The notes beneath the pieces were generated by a model that had not been told where the DNA came from, did not search any database, and worked only from the letters and a program-made list of their open reading frames with translations. Below are positions 16,180-25,900 of a stretch of DNA of 64,000 bases, piece after piece (the first letter of the stretch is position 1; each line of letters starts with the position of its first letter). Position numbers and translations under genes: made by a program. Source of the DNA: Williamsia soli (GTDB lineage: Bacteria; Actinomycetota; Actinomycetes; Mycobacteriales; Mycobacteriaceae). The stretch spans positions 434,001 through 498,000 of the forward strand of contig NZ_JAFRDR010000004.1 in the NCBI RefSeq assembly GCF_017377795.1, in the 5' to 3' direction.

Positions 16180-18191
16180 CCCGGCCGACCCGCGGCGAAC
16201 GACGCACCGTCCGTCGCGCCGGCGGACGCGAACGAATGGGACCATCGCGGCGGCCTCGAGGCAGGCAGGGGAATGGCGGCGCCTCAGGTGCCCGCGCCAC
16301 CGAAAACCCGGGAGGTGCATCGCGGTCGAACGGTGTTCGTAGCGGTTTCCCGGTGGGCGGTTCGGCGCATGGTCGGGGAGAAGCGGTCAAGGCGGGGCGG
16401 CAGTTCCTTGTGCGGCATCGCTTTGCCACCGCGCTGATCCTGCTCGTCGTGGCGGTGGTCGCCATCAAGATGGTGATGCTCCAGATCGTGGATGCGCCGG
16501 GGCTGTCGGCAGAGGCCGCGAGCCAACGAGCGGTGACCGAGGTCCTACCGGCCAAACGCGGCGCGATCGAAGACCGCAACGGTAAGGCGATCGCGTATAC
16601 CGACGATGCCCGCGCACTGACCTTTCAGCCGGTGAAGGTGCGCAAGGAGATCGAGGAGGCACACACGAAGAACTCTGCCCTGCCGGACGTGTCCACCAGG
16701 ATCAGTCAGATCGCAGCGGGGATCAGTGCCGAGCTCGGGGGTGAGTTCGAGGAGTCGTCTCTGCGGGAACTGCTACAGAGCGACGAGAGCTTTGTGTACC
16801 TCGCCCGTGCCGTCAGCCCGGAGGCCGCGAACAAGATCATCGACGAGTTCCCGGAGGTCGGGTCCGAACGGCAGGACATCCGCCTTTATCCCGGTGGTCC
16901 GTTGGCCGCCAACATCGTCGGCGACGTCGACTTCGACGGCAATGGTCTGATCGGACTCGAATCATCCATGGATTCCGTGCTTTCGGGTACCGATGGCTCG
17001 CGGACCTACGACCGCGGTTCCGACGGCGCGGTGATTCCAGGCAGTTCACGCAACCTGCATCCATCGGTCGACGGTGGCACCGTGGAACTCACCATCGATT
17101 CCGATGTCCAGTGGTACGTGCAGAACCAGGTGCAGCGGGCCAAGGAATTGTCCAAGGCCGAGAACGCCTCTGCGGTGGTGCTCGACGTGAAGACCGGCGA
17201 GGTTCTCGCCATGGCCAACGACGGCACCTTCAATCCCGCCAAACCCCTTGATGAGCAGGGTGATGCGCAACTCGGTGACCTGCCCGTCACGTCGCCGTTC
17301 GAACCTGGTTCGGTGAACAAGATCATCACCGCGGCAGCCGCGATCGAGTACGGCGTGACCACCGCAGATCAGGTTCATCAGGTGCCGGGCAGCATCGACA
17401 TGTCTGACGTCACCGTGAAAGACGCCTGGGCGCACGGGGTCGAGCCGTACACCACCACCGGCATCTTCGGTAAGTCCTCGAACGTCGGCACCCTGATGCT
17501 GGCAGACAAGGTCGGTGAAGACCGGTTCGCCGACATGGTCAAACGATTCGGACTCGGTCAGCGTGCCAATGTCGGGCTACCGGCGGAGAGCGCCGGAGTG
17601 GTACCGGCCCGCAGTCAGTGGTCCGGCGGTACGTTCGCCAACCTGCCGATCGGGCAGGGCCTGACGATGACGTTGCTGCAGATGACCGCGATGTATCAGG
17701 CCATCGCCAACGACGGCGTCCGCATCGAACCGCGAATCATCAAGTCCATCAACGGCGACGGTCAGGAGGGCGAACTCGCACCGCCCGACGGGGTGCGCGT
17801 GGTCAGTCCGCAGACCGCCAAGACGGTGCGCGACATGTTCCGCGCAGTGATCCAGAATGACCCGATGGGTGTGCAGATGGGCACGGGGTCGAAGGCCGGG
17901 GTACCCGGGTACCAGATCAGCGGCAAGACCGGAACCGCACAGCAGGTCGACCCGAACTGTGGCTGCTACTCGCAATCGAGTTACAACATCACCTTCGCCG
18001 GCATCGCGCCCGCCGACAACCCGCGCTACGTGATCGGCATAATGCTCGACAATCCCTCGCGAAGCAGCGATGGCAGCGGCGGGCAGAGCGCGGCACCGCT
18101 GTTCCAGACCATCGCTTCGTGGATGCTGCAGCGCGAGCAGGTACCACTCTCGGCCGAGCCCACCCCACCACTGGTGTTGCAGGCGAACTGA
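16176..18191 (+). CDS. pbpB: Septal class B penicillin-binding protein (PbpB/FtsI)
   Basis: A 671-residue D,D-transpeptidase that cross-links septal peptidoglycan. A basic N-terminus of about 75 residues precedes a single TM helix (ATALILLVVAVVAIKMVML). The dimerisation domain starts with KRGAIEDRNGKAIAY. The transpeptidase motifs are SVNK (Ser379, Lys382), SSN (434-436) and KTG (584-586). ATG at 16176 has AAAGGG at 8-nt spacing. An upstream GTG at 16167 is also in frame. The gene corresponds to Rv2163c and lies between the ftsL-like gene and murE as usual. It is the target of beta-lactams. Confidence 0.95.
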   Translation: MTRPTRGERRTVRRAGGRERMGPSRRPRGRQGNGGASGARATENPGGASRSNGVRSGFPVGGSAHGRGEAVKAGRQFLVRHRFATALILLVVAVVAIKMVMLQIVDAPGLSAEAASQRAVTEVLPAKRGAIEDRNGKAIAYTDDARALTFQPVKVRKEIEEAHTKNSALPDVSTRISQIAAGISAELGGEFEESSLRELLQSDESFVYLARAVSPEAANKIIDEFPEVGSERQDIRLYPGGPLAANIVGDVDFDGNGLIGLESSMDSVLSGTDGSRTYDRGSDGAVIPGSSRNLHPSVDGGTVELTIDSDVQWYVQNQVQRAKELSKAENASAVVLDVKTGEVLAMANDGTFNPAKPLDEQGDAQLGDLPVTSPFEPGSVNKIITAAAAIEYGVTTADQVHQVPGSIDMSDVTVKDAWAHGVEPYTTTGIFGKSSNVGTLMLADKVGEDRFADMVKRFGLGQRANVGLPAESAGVVPARSQWSGGTFANLPIGQGLTMTLLQMTAMYQAIANDGVRIEPRIIKSINGDGQEGELAPPDGVRVVSPQTAKTVRDMFRAVIQNDPMGVQMGTGSKAGVPGYQISGKTGTAQQVDPNCGCYSQSSYNITFAGIAPADNPRYVIGIMLDNPSRSSDGSGGQSAAPLFQTIASWMLQREQVPLSAEPTPPLVLQAN

Positions 18192-18214
18192 TCCGTCGGC
18201 GGTATGTTGTGGAA

Positions 18215-19840
18215 ATGTCTGCTCCCGAGAACTCGGTGCTGCGCCCAGCCGTGGTGACACCGACCGAAGTCGCGGTGCTGTCGGCGGCGAGTGGTGCGCG
18301 GATCGATCTGATCGGCGCCGTCACCGAGAAGACCGAGGTCACCGGCGTCACCCTGCGCGCGCAGCACGTACGCACCGGCGATCTCTTCGCCGCCCTGCCC
18401 GGTAGCAAGGTGCACGGTGCTCAGTTTGCCGCCGATGCTCTGGCCGCCGGGGCCACCGCCGTGCTCACCGACCGGGTGGGCCGCGACATCGTCGAGGCCA
18501 TCGCGGGGCCGATCGATTGCGCCGTCCTGGTTCATCCCCGGCCGCGTCAGGTGCTCGGGGAGCTGAGCTCGCGGATCTACGGTCAGCCCTCGCGCCGGAT
18601 AACGCTGGTCGGTATCACCGGTACCTCTGGCAAGACCACCAGCAGTTACCTCACCGAGGCGGCTCTGATGGCGGATGGTCACTCCGTCGGCCTGATCGGC
18701 ACGGTTGAGACACGTATCGCGGGTATCCGTCAGCCGAGCGCACTGACCACACCGGAGGCCCCGGAACTACAGGGTCTCCTCGCTGCGATGCTCGAGCAGG
18801 GCGTGGACGCGGTCGTCATGGAGGTCTCGAGTCATGCCCTCGAGCTCGGCCGGGTGGACGGCAGCGTATTCGGGATCGGAGCGTTCACCAATCTCTCGCA
18901 GGACCATCTCGACTTCCATCCCACGATGCGCGACTACTTCAACGCGAAATCGTTGCTCTTTCAACCTGATTCGGCGGTGCACGCGTTGCGCACCGTCATC
19001 TGCGTCGACGACGAATGGGGCCGGGAGATGGCCCGTATCGCCGGCGAGAACGCGATCACCCTTTCGACCGGCGACACCGCGGCCCACTGGCACGCCGGCC
19101 CATCGGACGTTGCCGTCGACGGAAGTCAGACGGTGACGCTGACCGATCCCGATGGGGACACGTTCACGATGACCGTCCCCATGCCGGGACGATTCAACGT
19201 GGCCAACGCCTTGACCGCCGTCGTGATCGCCTCCGTCGCCGGCGTGGCGACGACCGTCGCGATCGAGTCGATCAGCGAGGTCGCGGTACCAGGCCGGGTC
19301 GAACGGGTGAGTCGAGGGCAGGACTTCCTCGCTGTGGTCGACTACGCGCACAAGCCTGCTGCGCTCGAGGCAGTCATCGAGACGCTACGCGGTCAGGCGA
19401 GCGGGCGGATCGCGGTTGTGGTGGGGGCCGGTGGCAACCGGGACACGGGCAAACGGCCGCTCATGGGAGCGGCCGCGGCGCGGGGCGCGGAGCTGGTGGT
19501 GATCACCGATGACAACCCTCGAACGGAAACGCCCGCCGAGATCCGGGCACAGGTGCTGGCCGGCGCGCACGCTGTGGCCCCCTCGGCCCGACCAGACGGC
19601 GCGGAAGCCGTGCGCGAGATCGGGGATCGCGCCGAGGCCATCCGGGCAGCGGTGGCGTGGGCGCAGCCCGGCGACGTGGTGCTCATCGCCGGCAAGGGCC
19701 ACGAAGCCGGACAGGAGATCCATGGCGTCAAACACCGGTTCGACGACCGGGTCGTCCTTGCCGAGTCGATCGACGAGATTCTGATTGCGCGCACTGCTCC
19801 CGCTGCCGATGGGGCGGCTCGATCCCGGAGGCACGATTGA
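18215..19840 (+). CDS. murE: UDP-MurNAc-tripeptide synthetase (meso-DAP adding) MurE
   Basis: A 541-residue Mur ligase with all three domains: the N-terminal UDP-binding part (VTLRAQHVRTGDLFAALPG), the ATP P-loop GTSGKTT (136-142) and the C-terminal domain with DNPR (433-436). DNPR is the motif that selects meso-diaminopimelate. The enzyme adds m-DAP to UDP-MurNAc-Ala-Glu in the cytosol. ATG at 18215 is used; a GTG at 18209 is out of frame. The TATGTT six bases before the ATG suggests a possible leaderless start. Its TGA overlaps the TTG of the next gene. Confidence 0.93.
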   Translation: MSAPENSVLRPAVVTPTEVAVLSAASGARIDLIGAVTEKTEVTGVTLRAQHVRTGDLFAALPGSKVHGAQFAADALAAGATAVLTDRVGRDIVEAIAGPIDCAVLVHPRPRQVLGELSSRIYGQPSRRITLVGITGTSGKTTSSYLTEAALMADGHSVGLIGTVETRIAGIRQPSALTTPEAPELQGLLAAMLEQGVDAVVMEVSSHALELGRVDGSVFGIGAFTNLSQDHLDFHPTMRDYFNAKSLLFQPDSAVHALRTVICVDDEWGREMARIAGENAITLSTGDTAAHWHAGPSDVAVDGSQTVTLTDPDGDTFTMTVPMPGRFNVANALTAVVIASVAGVATTVAIESISEVAVPGRVERVSRGQDFLAVVDYAHKPAALEAVIETLRGQASGRIAVVVGAGGNRDTGKRPLMGAAAARGAELVVITDDNPRTETPAEIRAQVLAGAHAVAPSARPDGAEAVREIGDRAEAIRAAVAWAQPGDVVLIAGKGHEAGQEIHGVKHRFDDRVVLAESIDEILIARTAPAADGAARSRRHD

Positions 19841-20340
19841 CGCCGCCGACGCGATTGACGTTGTCGGACGGACGCACGGCGGGTCATCTGCTGTCCCAGC
19901 CGACCGGGCCCGTGACCCAGCGATCCGTGCGGACGGCGCTGCGTGAACTCGCCGACGTGGTGCATGCCCAGCCGGAACGGCGCAGCTGGGCCATACTCGG
20001 TGAGCTCGATCCGCCTGACGAGTTGGACGTTCACGATGCGCTCGAGATGACGCGGTGGGTGGTTTCACACGACGAACTCGGACGACTTGCGGTACGACTC
20101 GACATCGCGCAGGTGATCTGTGTCGGCACGTCGCGGGCGATGCACGGCCTCCACCAGGGAGCGGTCATGGAAGGGTCATGGGGTTCGGAGGCGGTGCTGG
20201 TGTCGGGCCCGAAGGAGGCGCTGGACATACTGGATGCGCAACTCGGCCAAGACGACGTGGTCCTGGTCATGGGTGGACGTGAGCTGAGACTGGCCGAATC
20301 ATTCGGGGCCGGCGGGGTATCGAAAGGTGAGGACTTCTAG
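19837..20340 (+). CDS. MurF C-terminal-domain-only protein at the murF position
   Basis: A 167-residue protein lying exactly where murF should be (between murE and mraY). From about residue 30 it resembles the C-terminal domain of MurF: SVRTALRELADVV, RRSWAILGEL, then HDELGRLAVRLDIAQVICVG, HQGAVMEGSWGSEA and DDVVLVMGGREL. The N-terminal UDP domain and the central ATP-binding domain with its GxxGKT loop are absent. No other frame in these 500 bp contains them. The Lys of the usual VLVKGSR-type motif reads Met. It has a GGAGG site 5 nt before TTG at 19837 and overlaps the murE stop, so it looks translated. It ends one base before mraY and carries mraY's AGGTGAGGA site. It could be a relic, a coupling device or a new function. 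Confidence 0.7.
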   Translation: MTPPTRLTLSDGRTAGHLLSQPTGPVTQRSVRTALRELADVVHAQPERRSWAILGELDPPDELDVHDALEMTRWVVSHDELGRLAVRLDIAQVICVGTSRAMHGLHQGAVMEGSWGSEAVLVSGPKEALDILDAQLGQDDVVLVMGGRELRLAESFGAGGVSKGEDF

Positions 20341-21429
20341 GTGAGACAGATCCTGATTGCGGGGGTGATCTCGCTGGCTGTCGCGATCCTGCTGACCCCG
20401 GTGCTGATCAAGGTCTTTTCACGACAGGGATTCGGCCAAGAGATCCGGGTCGAAGGGCCCAAGAGCCATCAGACCAAACGCGGCACCCCGTCGATGGGCG
20501 GCGTCGCCATCGTCGCGGCTCTGTGGGCCGGGTACTGGGGCGCGCACCTGGTCGGACTCGCGACCGACGGAGGCGGTCCCACCGCGTCCGGCATCCTGGT
20601 GCTCTCGCTGGCGACGACACTGGCCTTGGTCGGGTTCCTCGACGACTTCATCAAAATACGTAAGCAGCGCAACCTCGGTCTGAACAAGACCGCGAAGTCG
20701 GTGGGCCAACTGATCGCCGCCCTCCTGTTCGGTGTCCTGGCACTGCAGTTCCGGAACGACGCCGGGTACACACCGGCGAGCACGAATCTGTCGTACGTGC
20801 GCGAGATCGACGCCATCACGATGGGGTCGGTCGCGTTCGTCGTGTTCGTCTGGCTGGTGGTCTCGGCCTGGTCCAACGCCGTCAACTTCACCGACGGACT
20901 CGATGGTCTCGCCGCGGGATCGATGGCGATGGTGCTGGGTTCCTACGTCCTGATCACGTTCTGGCAGTACCGGAATGCGTGCGTCGGTGGACCGAAGACC
21001 GCCGAACCCGGCTGTTACACCGTGCGCGACCCACTCGACCTCGCGCTCATCGCTGTGGCCGGCGGCGGCGCGTGTCTGGGATTCCTCTGGTGGAATGCCG
21101 CGCCCGCCAAGATATTCATGGGCGATACCGGCTCACTCGCACTCGGTGGCATGCTGGCCGGCCTGTCCATCACGACCAGCACGGAACTGCTGATGGTGGT
21201 GGTGGGTGCACTGTTCGTCGCGGAGATCATCTCGGTGGTCATCCAGATCGCGGTGTTCCGGACCACGGGCCGGAGAGTCTTCCGAATGGCGCCCTTCCAT
21301 CACCACTTCGAACTGTCCGGGTGGGCAGAGACCACGGTGATCATCAGATTCTGGTTGCTCACGGCCATCGCCTGTGCGCTGGGGCTGTCGCTGTTCTACA
21401 GCGAGTTCCTCACCGCCAGCGGGGGATAG
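20341..21429 (+). CDS. mraY: Phospho-MurNAc-pentapeptide translocase MraY
   Basis: A 362-residue polytopic enzyme that transfers phospho-MurNAc-pentapeptide to undecaprenyl phosphate, forming lipid I at the inner face of the membrane. Motifs seen are [29 protein letters not shown] (Asp pair), [22 protein letters not shown] and the HHH loop FHHHFEL. GTG at 20341 begins immediately after the TAG of the MurF-domain gene, whose last codons contain the AGGTGAGGA ribosome-binding sequence. Length is normal. Confidence 0.96.
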   Translation: MRQILIAGVISLAVAILLTPVLIKVFSRQGFGQEIRVEGPKSHQTKRGTPSMGGVAIVAALWAGYWGAHLVGLATDGGGPTASGILVLSLATTLALVGFLDDFIKIRKQRNLGLNKTAKSVGQLIAALLFGVLALQFRNDAGYTPASTNLSYVREIDAITMGSVAFVVFVWLVVSAWSNAVNFTDGLDGLAAGSMAMVLGSYVLITFWQYRNACVGGPKTAEPGCYTVRDPLDLALIAVAGGGACLGFLWWNAAPAKIFMGDTGSLALGGMLAGLSITTSTELLMVVVGALFVAEIISVVIQIAVFRTTGRRVFRMAPFHHHFELSGWAETTVIIRFWLLTAIACALGLSLFYSEFLTASGG

Positions 21430-21431
21430 GC

Positions 21432-22931
21432 ATGAGCGCAGAACCCAGGAACGCCGAACCCGGCTCGGCAGTTCCGGAACTGTGGTCGGGTCGGGTCCTG
21501 GTCGCCGGGGCCCGGGTCGCCGGTGCATCGGCTGCGCGATTCCTGCTCGACCTCGGCGCCGCGGTGACGGTCTGCGACAACAACACCGAGATCACCGCTC
21601 CGCTCGTGAGCGCCGGGGCGACCGCTGTCGGGGCAGATGAGCTCCTCGAGCGCCCCGATTGGACCGCCGACTACGATTTGCTGGTCGTTTCACCGGGCTT
21701 CCGTCCTGATGGTCCGCTGCCGACGGGCGCACTCGCGGCCGGACTGCCGGTCTGGGGCGAGGTCGAATTGGCTTGGCATATCGACAAAGCCGGACTGCTC
21801 GGCCCATCGCGACAGTGGCTGGTGGTCACGGGCACCAACGGTAAGACCACCACGACCGGGATGATCGAGTCGATCGTCACCGCCGCCGGAGTTCCGGTGG
21901 CGGCGTGCGGCAACATCGGTCTCCCGGTCCTCGACGTCCTCGTCGCCGAGCCCCGGGTCGAGGTCCTCGCGGTCGAATTGTCGTCGTTCCAGCTCTACTG
22001 GGCGCCATCGGTCCGCCCGACCGCGGGAGTCGTCCTGAACATCGCCGAAGACCACCTCGATTGGCACGGGTCGATGGCCGCCTACATCGCGGCGAAAGCG
22101 GTTGCGTTGTCCGGGCCGATCGCGGTGGTCGGACTCGACGATCCGGTGGCGGGGAAACTCACCGCGGGCACACCGGGCGCACGCACCATCGGGTTCCGGC
22201 TGGGGTCCCCGCGTGACGGAGAACTCGGTATCTCCAACGGCCACCTGGTCGATCATGTCGATTGGGACGGCAGTGGTGATCACTCGGTCGTACCCCTGAT
22301 CAGGGCCGAGAAGGTTCGTCCGACGGGCCCCTCCGGCCAGCTCGATGCGCTGGGCGCTGCCGCCCTGTGCCGGGCGATCGGGATCTCTCCGCAAGCCGTC
22401 GAGCGAGGTCTGGAGAACTTCACGGTCGGTGGTCATCGCAGCCAGCCGGTCGCCGTCATCGGCGCGACCACGTTCATCGACGACTCCAAGGCCACCAACC
22501 CCCACGCTGCTCAGGCGTCGATCCTCGGACATCGCCGGGTGGTCTGGGTCGCCGGGGGACAACTCAAGGGTGCGACGGTCGACGATCTCGTCGTGGCGGT
22601 TCGCGATCGGCTCGCCGGGGTGGTGATCATCGGAGTCGATCGTGATGTCATTGCCGACGCATTGGCACGACACGCCCCTTTGGTCCCAACAGTCACAGTA
22701 GTAACAGGGGAAGATGACGGGGTGAAGACAGCTGCCCCCACTGCGATCATGGCCGGCGCGGTGCGGGCCGCCTGGGACCTGTGCGCCGCCGATCCCGACA
22801 CGCCGGACGCGGTTCTCCTCGCGCCTGCGGCCGCCTCGCTGGACATGTTCGCCGGTTACGGCGCTCGCGGCGACAGCTTCGCAGCTGCGGCCCGGGCGCT
22901 GCCGGGAGCTTTGACCGCAGGGGTTTCCTGA
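21432..22931 (+). CDS. murD: UDP-MurNAc-L-alanine:D-glutamate ligase MurD
   Basis: A 499-residue cytosolic Mur ligase adding D-Glu to UDP-MurNAc-Ala. It has the N-terminal Rossmann-like domain (GRVLVAGARVAGASAARFL), the P-loop VVTGTNGKTTTTGMI, VELSSFQL, the NIAEDHLDWHG metal/ATP motif, and the C-terminal domain with FIDDSKATNPHAA. ATG at 21432 lies 2 bp after the mraY stop and behind a GGGGGA. Its TGA overlaps the ftsW ATG (TGATG). Length is slightly above that of typical MurD. Confidence 0.95.
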   Translation: MSAEPRNAEPGSAVPELWSGRVLVAGARVAGASAARFLLDLGAAVTVCDNNTEITAPLVSAGATAVGADELLERPDWTADYDLLVVSPGFRPDGPLPTGALAAGLPVWGEVELAWHIDKAGLLGPSRQWLVVTGTNGKTTTTGMIESIVTAAGVPVAACGNIGLPVLDVLVAEPRVEVLAVELSSFQLYWAPSVRPTAGVVLNIAEDHLDWHGSMAAYIAAKAVALSGPIAVVGLDDPVAGKLTAGTPGARTIGFRLGSPRDGELGISNGHLVDHVDWDGSGDHSVVPLIRAEKVRPTGPSGQLDALGAAALCRAIGISPQAVERGLENFTVGGHRSQPVAVIGATTFIDDSKATNPHAAQASILGHRRVVWVAGGQLKGATVDDLVVAVRDRLAGVVIIGVDRDVIADALARHAPLVPTVTVVTGEDDGVKTAAPTAIMAGAVRAAWDLCAADPDTPDAVLLAPAAASLDMFAGYGARGDSFAAAARALPGALTAGVS

Positions 22932-24730
22932 TGCGGGAGGGTTCGGACGTCGACAGCCCGGATGAGCTGGACCACATCGAGGCGCCGGACGAGAACACCG
23001 ATACTTCCTCCGAACCCGACGCCGCGTCTGGTCAGGACACCGTCGCGGAGTCCGAAGAAGCCGAATCATCCACGCGCCGGACCTCTCCCACCCGTGACCG
23101 TAAGGTCGTCTCGCTGGGCGAGGGAATCGGATCGGTGATCTCGGCGGTCGCCGGAGTGCTCAGTCGTCCGCTGGCCTCGTTCCATCTCATCGTCACGCTC
23201 ACCGTGCTGCTCACCACATTCGGTCTGGTCATGGTGTTGTCGGCGTCGTCGGTGGAGGGCTATTCGAAGACCGGATCGTCTTACGGACTGTTCACCACCC
23301 AGCTGGTGTTCGCCGCACTCGGGGTGGTGCTGTTCTACTTCGCGGTGAGGATGCCCGTCAGGTTGATGCGCAGACTCGCGGCGCCCGCGATCATCATCAC
23401 GACGATCATGTTGATCCTGGTGCTGATCCCCGGAATCGGAACCCTCAGCCAGGGCGCGCGCCGCTGGTTTGTCGTCGGCGGTCTCTCGGTCCAGCCGTCG
23501 GAGCTCGTCAAGGTCGCGCTCTGCGTCTGGGGTGCGCACCTGCTGGCCTCCCGCCGCCGCGACAACGCTTCGCTCCGCGAACTGCTGATCCCGCTGATCC
23601 CCGTCACGTTCCTGATCTGTGTGCTGATCGTCCTCGAGCCGAACCTGAGCACCACGGTCACCATCGCGATCATTGTCGGTGCCCTGCTGTGGTTCGCGGG
23701 TCTGCCGATGAAGGTCTTCGGCTTCTTCGCGGTTTCCGGCGTGCTGCTGGCGGGCGTGCTGGCGATGACAGCCGGATATCGCAGCGAGCGGGTGCGAAGC
23801 TTCTTCGGTCACATCGACGATCCTCAGGGGGCCGGCTACCAGGCCCGGCAGGCCCGGTACGCGCTGGCGAACGGGGGTCCGTTCGGCGAGGGACTCGGAC
23901 AGAGTCGCGCCAAGTGGAACTACCTGCCCAACGCGCACAACGACTTCATCTTCGCGATCATCGGCGAAGAACTCGGTCTCATCGGCGGTCTCATCGTCTT
24001 GCTGCTCTTCGGATTGCTCGCCTTCGTCGGCCTGCGGATCGCGATGCGGTCGGTCGATCCGTTCCTACGATTGTTGACGGCCACGATCACGGTGCTGGTG
24101 ACCGCTCAGGCACTGATCAACATCGGCTACGTGGTCGGCCTGCTCCCGGTGACCGGGATTCAGCTCCCGCTGCTCTCGGCTGGTGGTACCTCGACCTTCA
24201 CGACGCTCGTGATGTTCGGTCTGCTGGCCAACGCCGCCCGCCATGAACCTGAAGCGGTCGCAGCGCTCGCCTCGGGTGGAGACGGCAGGTTCGGCCGGAT
24301 CCTGCGTCTGCCGAACCCAGTTCCGTACTCACAGACCCGCGCTGAGGCGCTCCGTGATCGGCTCGACCGGCGCCGCGGACAGCGTCCCGGCCCGGCTGTG
24401 CGGGCTCGCCGCGCAGTGGCCACCGAACCCACCCGTCGCGCCGCGCGCAGCGCACAGCCGGCGAGGAGTTACCCGCCGCAAGATCGCGGTCGTGTGCGAC
24501 CGGTGCGGACCCCGGACTGGGGATATGGCGACGCAGACCCAGCGCGTCGCCGCTCGACCCGGGGTACTGCCAGCCCACCCAGGACGCGGCAGGTGCCGTT
24601 GCGCAACAATGACCCCTATGCCCGAGACCGTCAGCCACGTGAGAACCGACGAGGCCATGATCCCTATGCCCGAGGAGCTTCGCGAGAAGATCCGCGAGGG
24701 AGATATCGCGATTCGGACAGGCGCCGGTGA
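22931..24730 (+). CDS. ftsW: Peptidoglycan polymerase FtsW with long basic C-terminal tail
   Basis: A 599-residue SEDS-family glycosyltransferase that polymerises lipid II at the septum with PbpB. An acidic cytosolic N-terminus of about 75 residues is followed by about ten TM helices. Seen are GARRWFVVGGLSVQPSELVK, the catalytic-loop region QSRAKWNYLPNAHNDFIFAIIGEELG, and TGIQLPLLSAGGTS. After about residue 440 comes an Arg/Pro-rich tail of roughly 155 residues with repeated DPYAR words. Mycobacterial FtsW also has a C-terminal tail, which binds FtsZ; this one is long. A 39-bp gap separates it from murG. Confidence 0.93.
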   Translation: MREGSDVDSPDELDHIEAPDENTDTSSEPDAASGQDTVAESEEAESSTRRTSPTRDRKVVSLGEGIGSVISAVAGVLSRPLASFHLIVTLTVLLTTFGLVMVLSASSVEGYSKTGSSYGLFTTQLVFAALGVVLFYFAVRMPVRLMRRLAAPAIIITTIMLILVLIPGIGTLSQGARRWFVVGGLSVQPSELVKVALCVWGAHLLASRRRDNASLRELLIPLIPVTFLICVLIVLEPNLSTTVTIAIIVGALLWFAGLPMKVFGFFAVSGVLLAGVLAMTAGYRSERVRSFFGHIDDPQGAGYQARQARYALANGGPFGEGLGQSRAKWNYLPNAHNDFIFAIIGEELGLIGGLIVLLLFGLLAFVGLRIAMRSVDPFLRLLTATITVLVTAQALINIGYVVGLLPVTGIQLPLLSAGGTSTFTTLVMFGLLANAARHEPEAVAALASGGDGRFGRILRLPNPVPYSQTRAEALRDRLDRRRGQRPGPAVRARRAVATEPTRRAARSAQPARSYPPQDRGRVRPVRTPDWGYGDADPARRRSTRGTASPPRTRQVPLRNNDPYARDRQPRENRRGHDPYARGASREDPRGRYRDSDRRR

Positions 24731-24769
24731 CGGATCTGTCCCGTCCGGCCGGAATCGGAGTTCGAGGAC

Positions 24770-25900
24770 ATGAGTGAGCTGACCACACCGCTGTCGATCG
24801 TGGTGGCCGGTGGGGGCACGGCGGGCCACATCGAGCCCGCGATGGCGGTGGCCGACGCCCTGATTGACCTCGACCCGACGATCCGGGTGACCGCTCTGGG
24901 CACCGCTCGCGGACTCGAGACCACCCTGGTGCCCGAGCGTGGGTACCGCCTCGAGCTGATCCCGCCGGTTCCGTTGCCCCGCAAGCCCAATGCGGATCTG
25001 GCAAAGCTGCCACTACGTCTTCGCTCGTCGGTCTCGGCCACCCGGAAGGTGCTCGCAGAGGTCGACGCCGATGTGGTGATCGGATTCGGTGGCTACGTGG
25101 CGCTACCGGCGTACCTGGCCGCCCGTATGCGTGTGCGAGCAGGAAACCGGCTGCCGGTGGTGATCCACGAGGCGAACGCACGCGCGGGAATAGCCAACAA
25201 GGTGGGCGCCCGACTGGCGCAGCGGATTCTCGTCGCGGTTCCCGGGTCCGGGCTGGAGTCGGCCGACGTGGTGGGCATCCCGGTTCGCGCCGCGATCTCA
25301 GATCTCGATCGAGGCGCTCTGCGGGCAGAGGCACGGGCGTACTTCGGTCTCGATCCGGATGCACCGACCGTGCTGGTCTTCGGTGGTTCGCAGGGTGCGC
25401 GAAGTCTGAACGAGGCCGTGCGCGGCGCGGCACAAGTATTGGCGGACAACAAGATCGGCGTCCTGCACGCATATGGCAAGAAGAACACCATCGAGCCTTT
25501 CGACGGGTCGCCGCCGTATGTGGGGGTGCCTTACGTCTCCAGGATGGATCTTGCCTACGCCGCCGCGGACCTCGCGATCTGTCGTGCCGGCGCCATGACG
25601 GTGGCCGAGGTGTCGGCCACCGGGCTCCCTGCGGTCTACGTGCCGTTGCCGCACGGAAACGGTGAGCAGCGACTCAACGCCGCACCACTGGTGGCAGCAG
25701 GCGGCGGACTTCTCGTCGACGACGCCGATCTGACGCCCGAGTATGTGGCGCAGACCATCCCGCCACTGCTGACCGACCCCGCCAAGCTGTCGGCGATGTC
25801 ACTCGCGGCGGCAGGTGCCGGTGCGCGCGGTGCGGCCCACGCCGTTGCCGCAGCAGGCATCGACGTGGCACGCGCTCGCCGCAGTGGGGGACAGCGATGA
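24770..25900 (+). CDS. murG: Lipid II synthase MurG (GlcNAc transferase)
   Basis: A 376-residue GT28 enzyme that adds GlcNAc to lipid I at the cytosolic membrane face. Family motifs include the N-terminal [20 protein letters not shown] glycine loop, [44 protein letters not shown] and [33 protein letters not shown], which binds UDP-GlcNAc. Its TGA overlaps murC's ATG (ATGA). Length is normal. It follows ftsW as in all related clusters. Confidence 0.96.
   Translation: MSELTTPLSIVVAGGGTAGHIEPAMAVADALIDLDPTIRVTALGTARGLETTLVPERGYRLELIPPVPLPRKPNADLAKLPLRLRSSVSATRKVLAEVDADVVIGFGGYVALPAYLAARMRVRAGNRLPVVIHEANARAGIANKVGARLAQRILVAVPGSGLESADVVGIPVRAAISDLDRGALRAEARAYFGLDPDAPTVLVFGGSQGARSLNEAVRGAAQVLADNKIGVLHAYGKKNTIEPFDGSPPYVGVPYVSRMDLAYAAADLAICRAGAMTVAEVSATGLPAVYVPLPHGNGEQRLNAAPLVAAGGGLLVDDADLTPEYVAQTIPPLLTDPAKLSAMSLAAAGAGARGAAHAVAAAGIDVARARRSGGQR

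Noticed and set aside
21690-23069. 459-residue open frame opposite murD
   Set aside because: Composition is Arg/Gly/Asp-rich as expected of the complement of a high-GC gene; murD is certain on the other strand.
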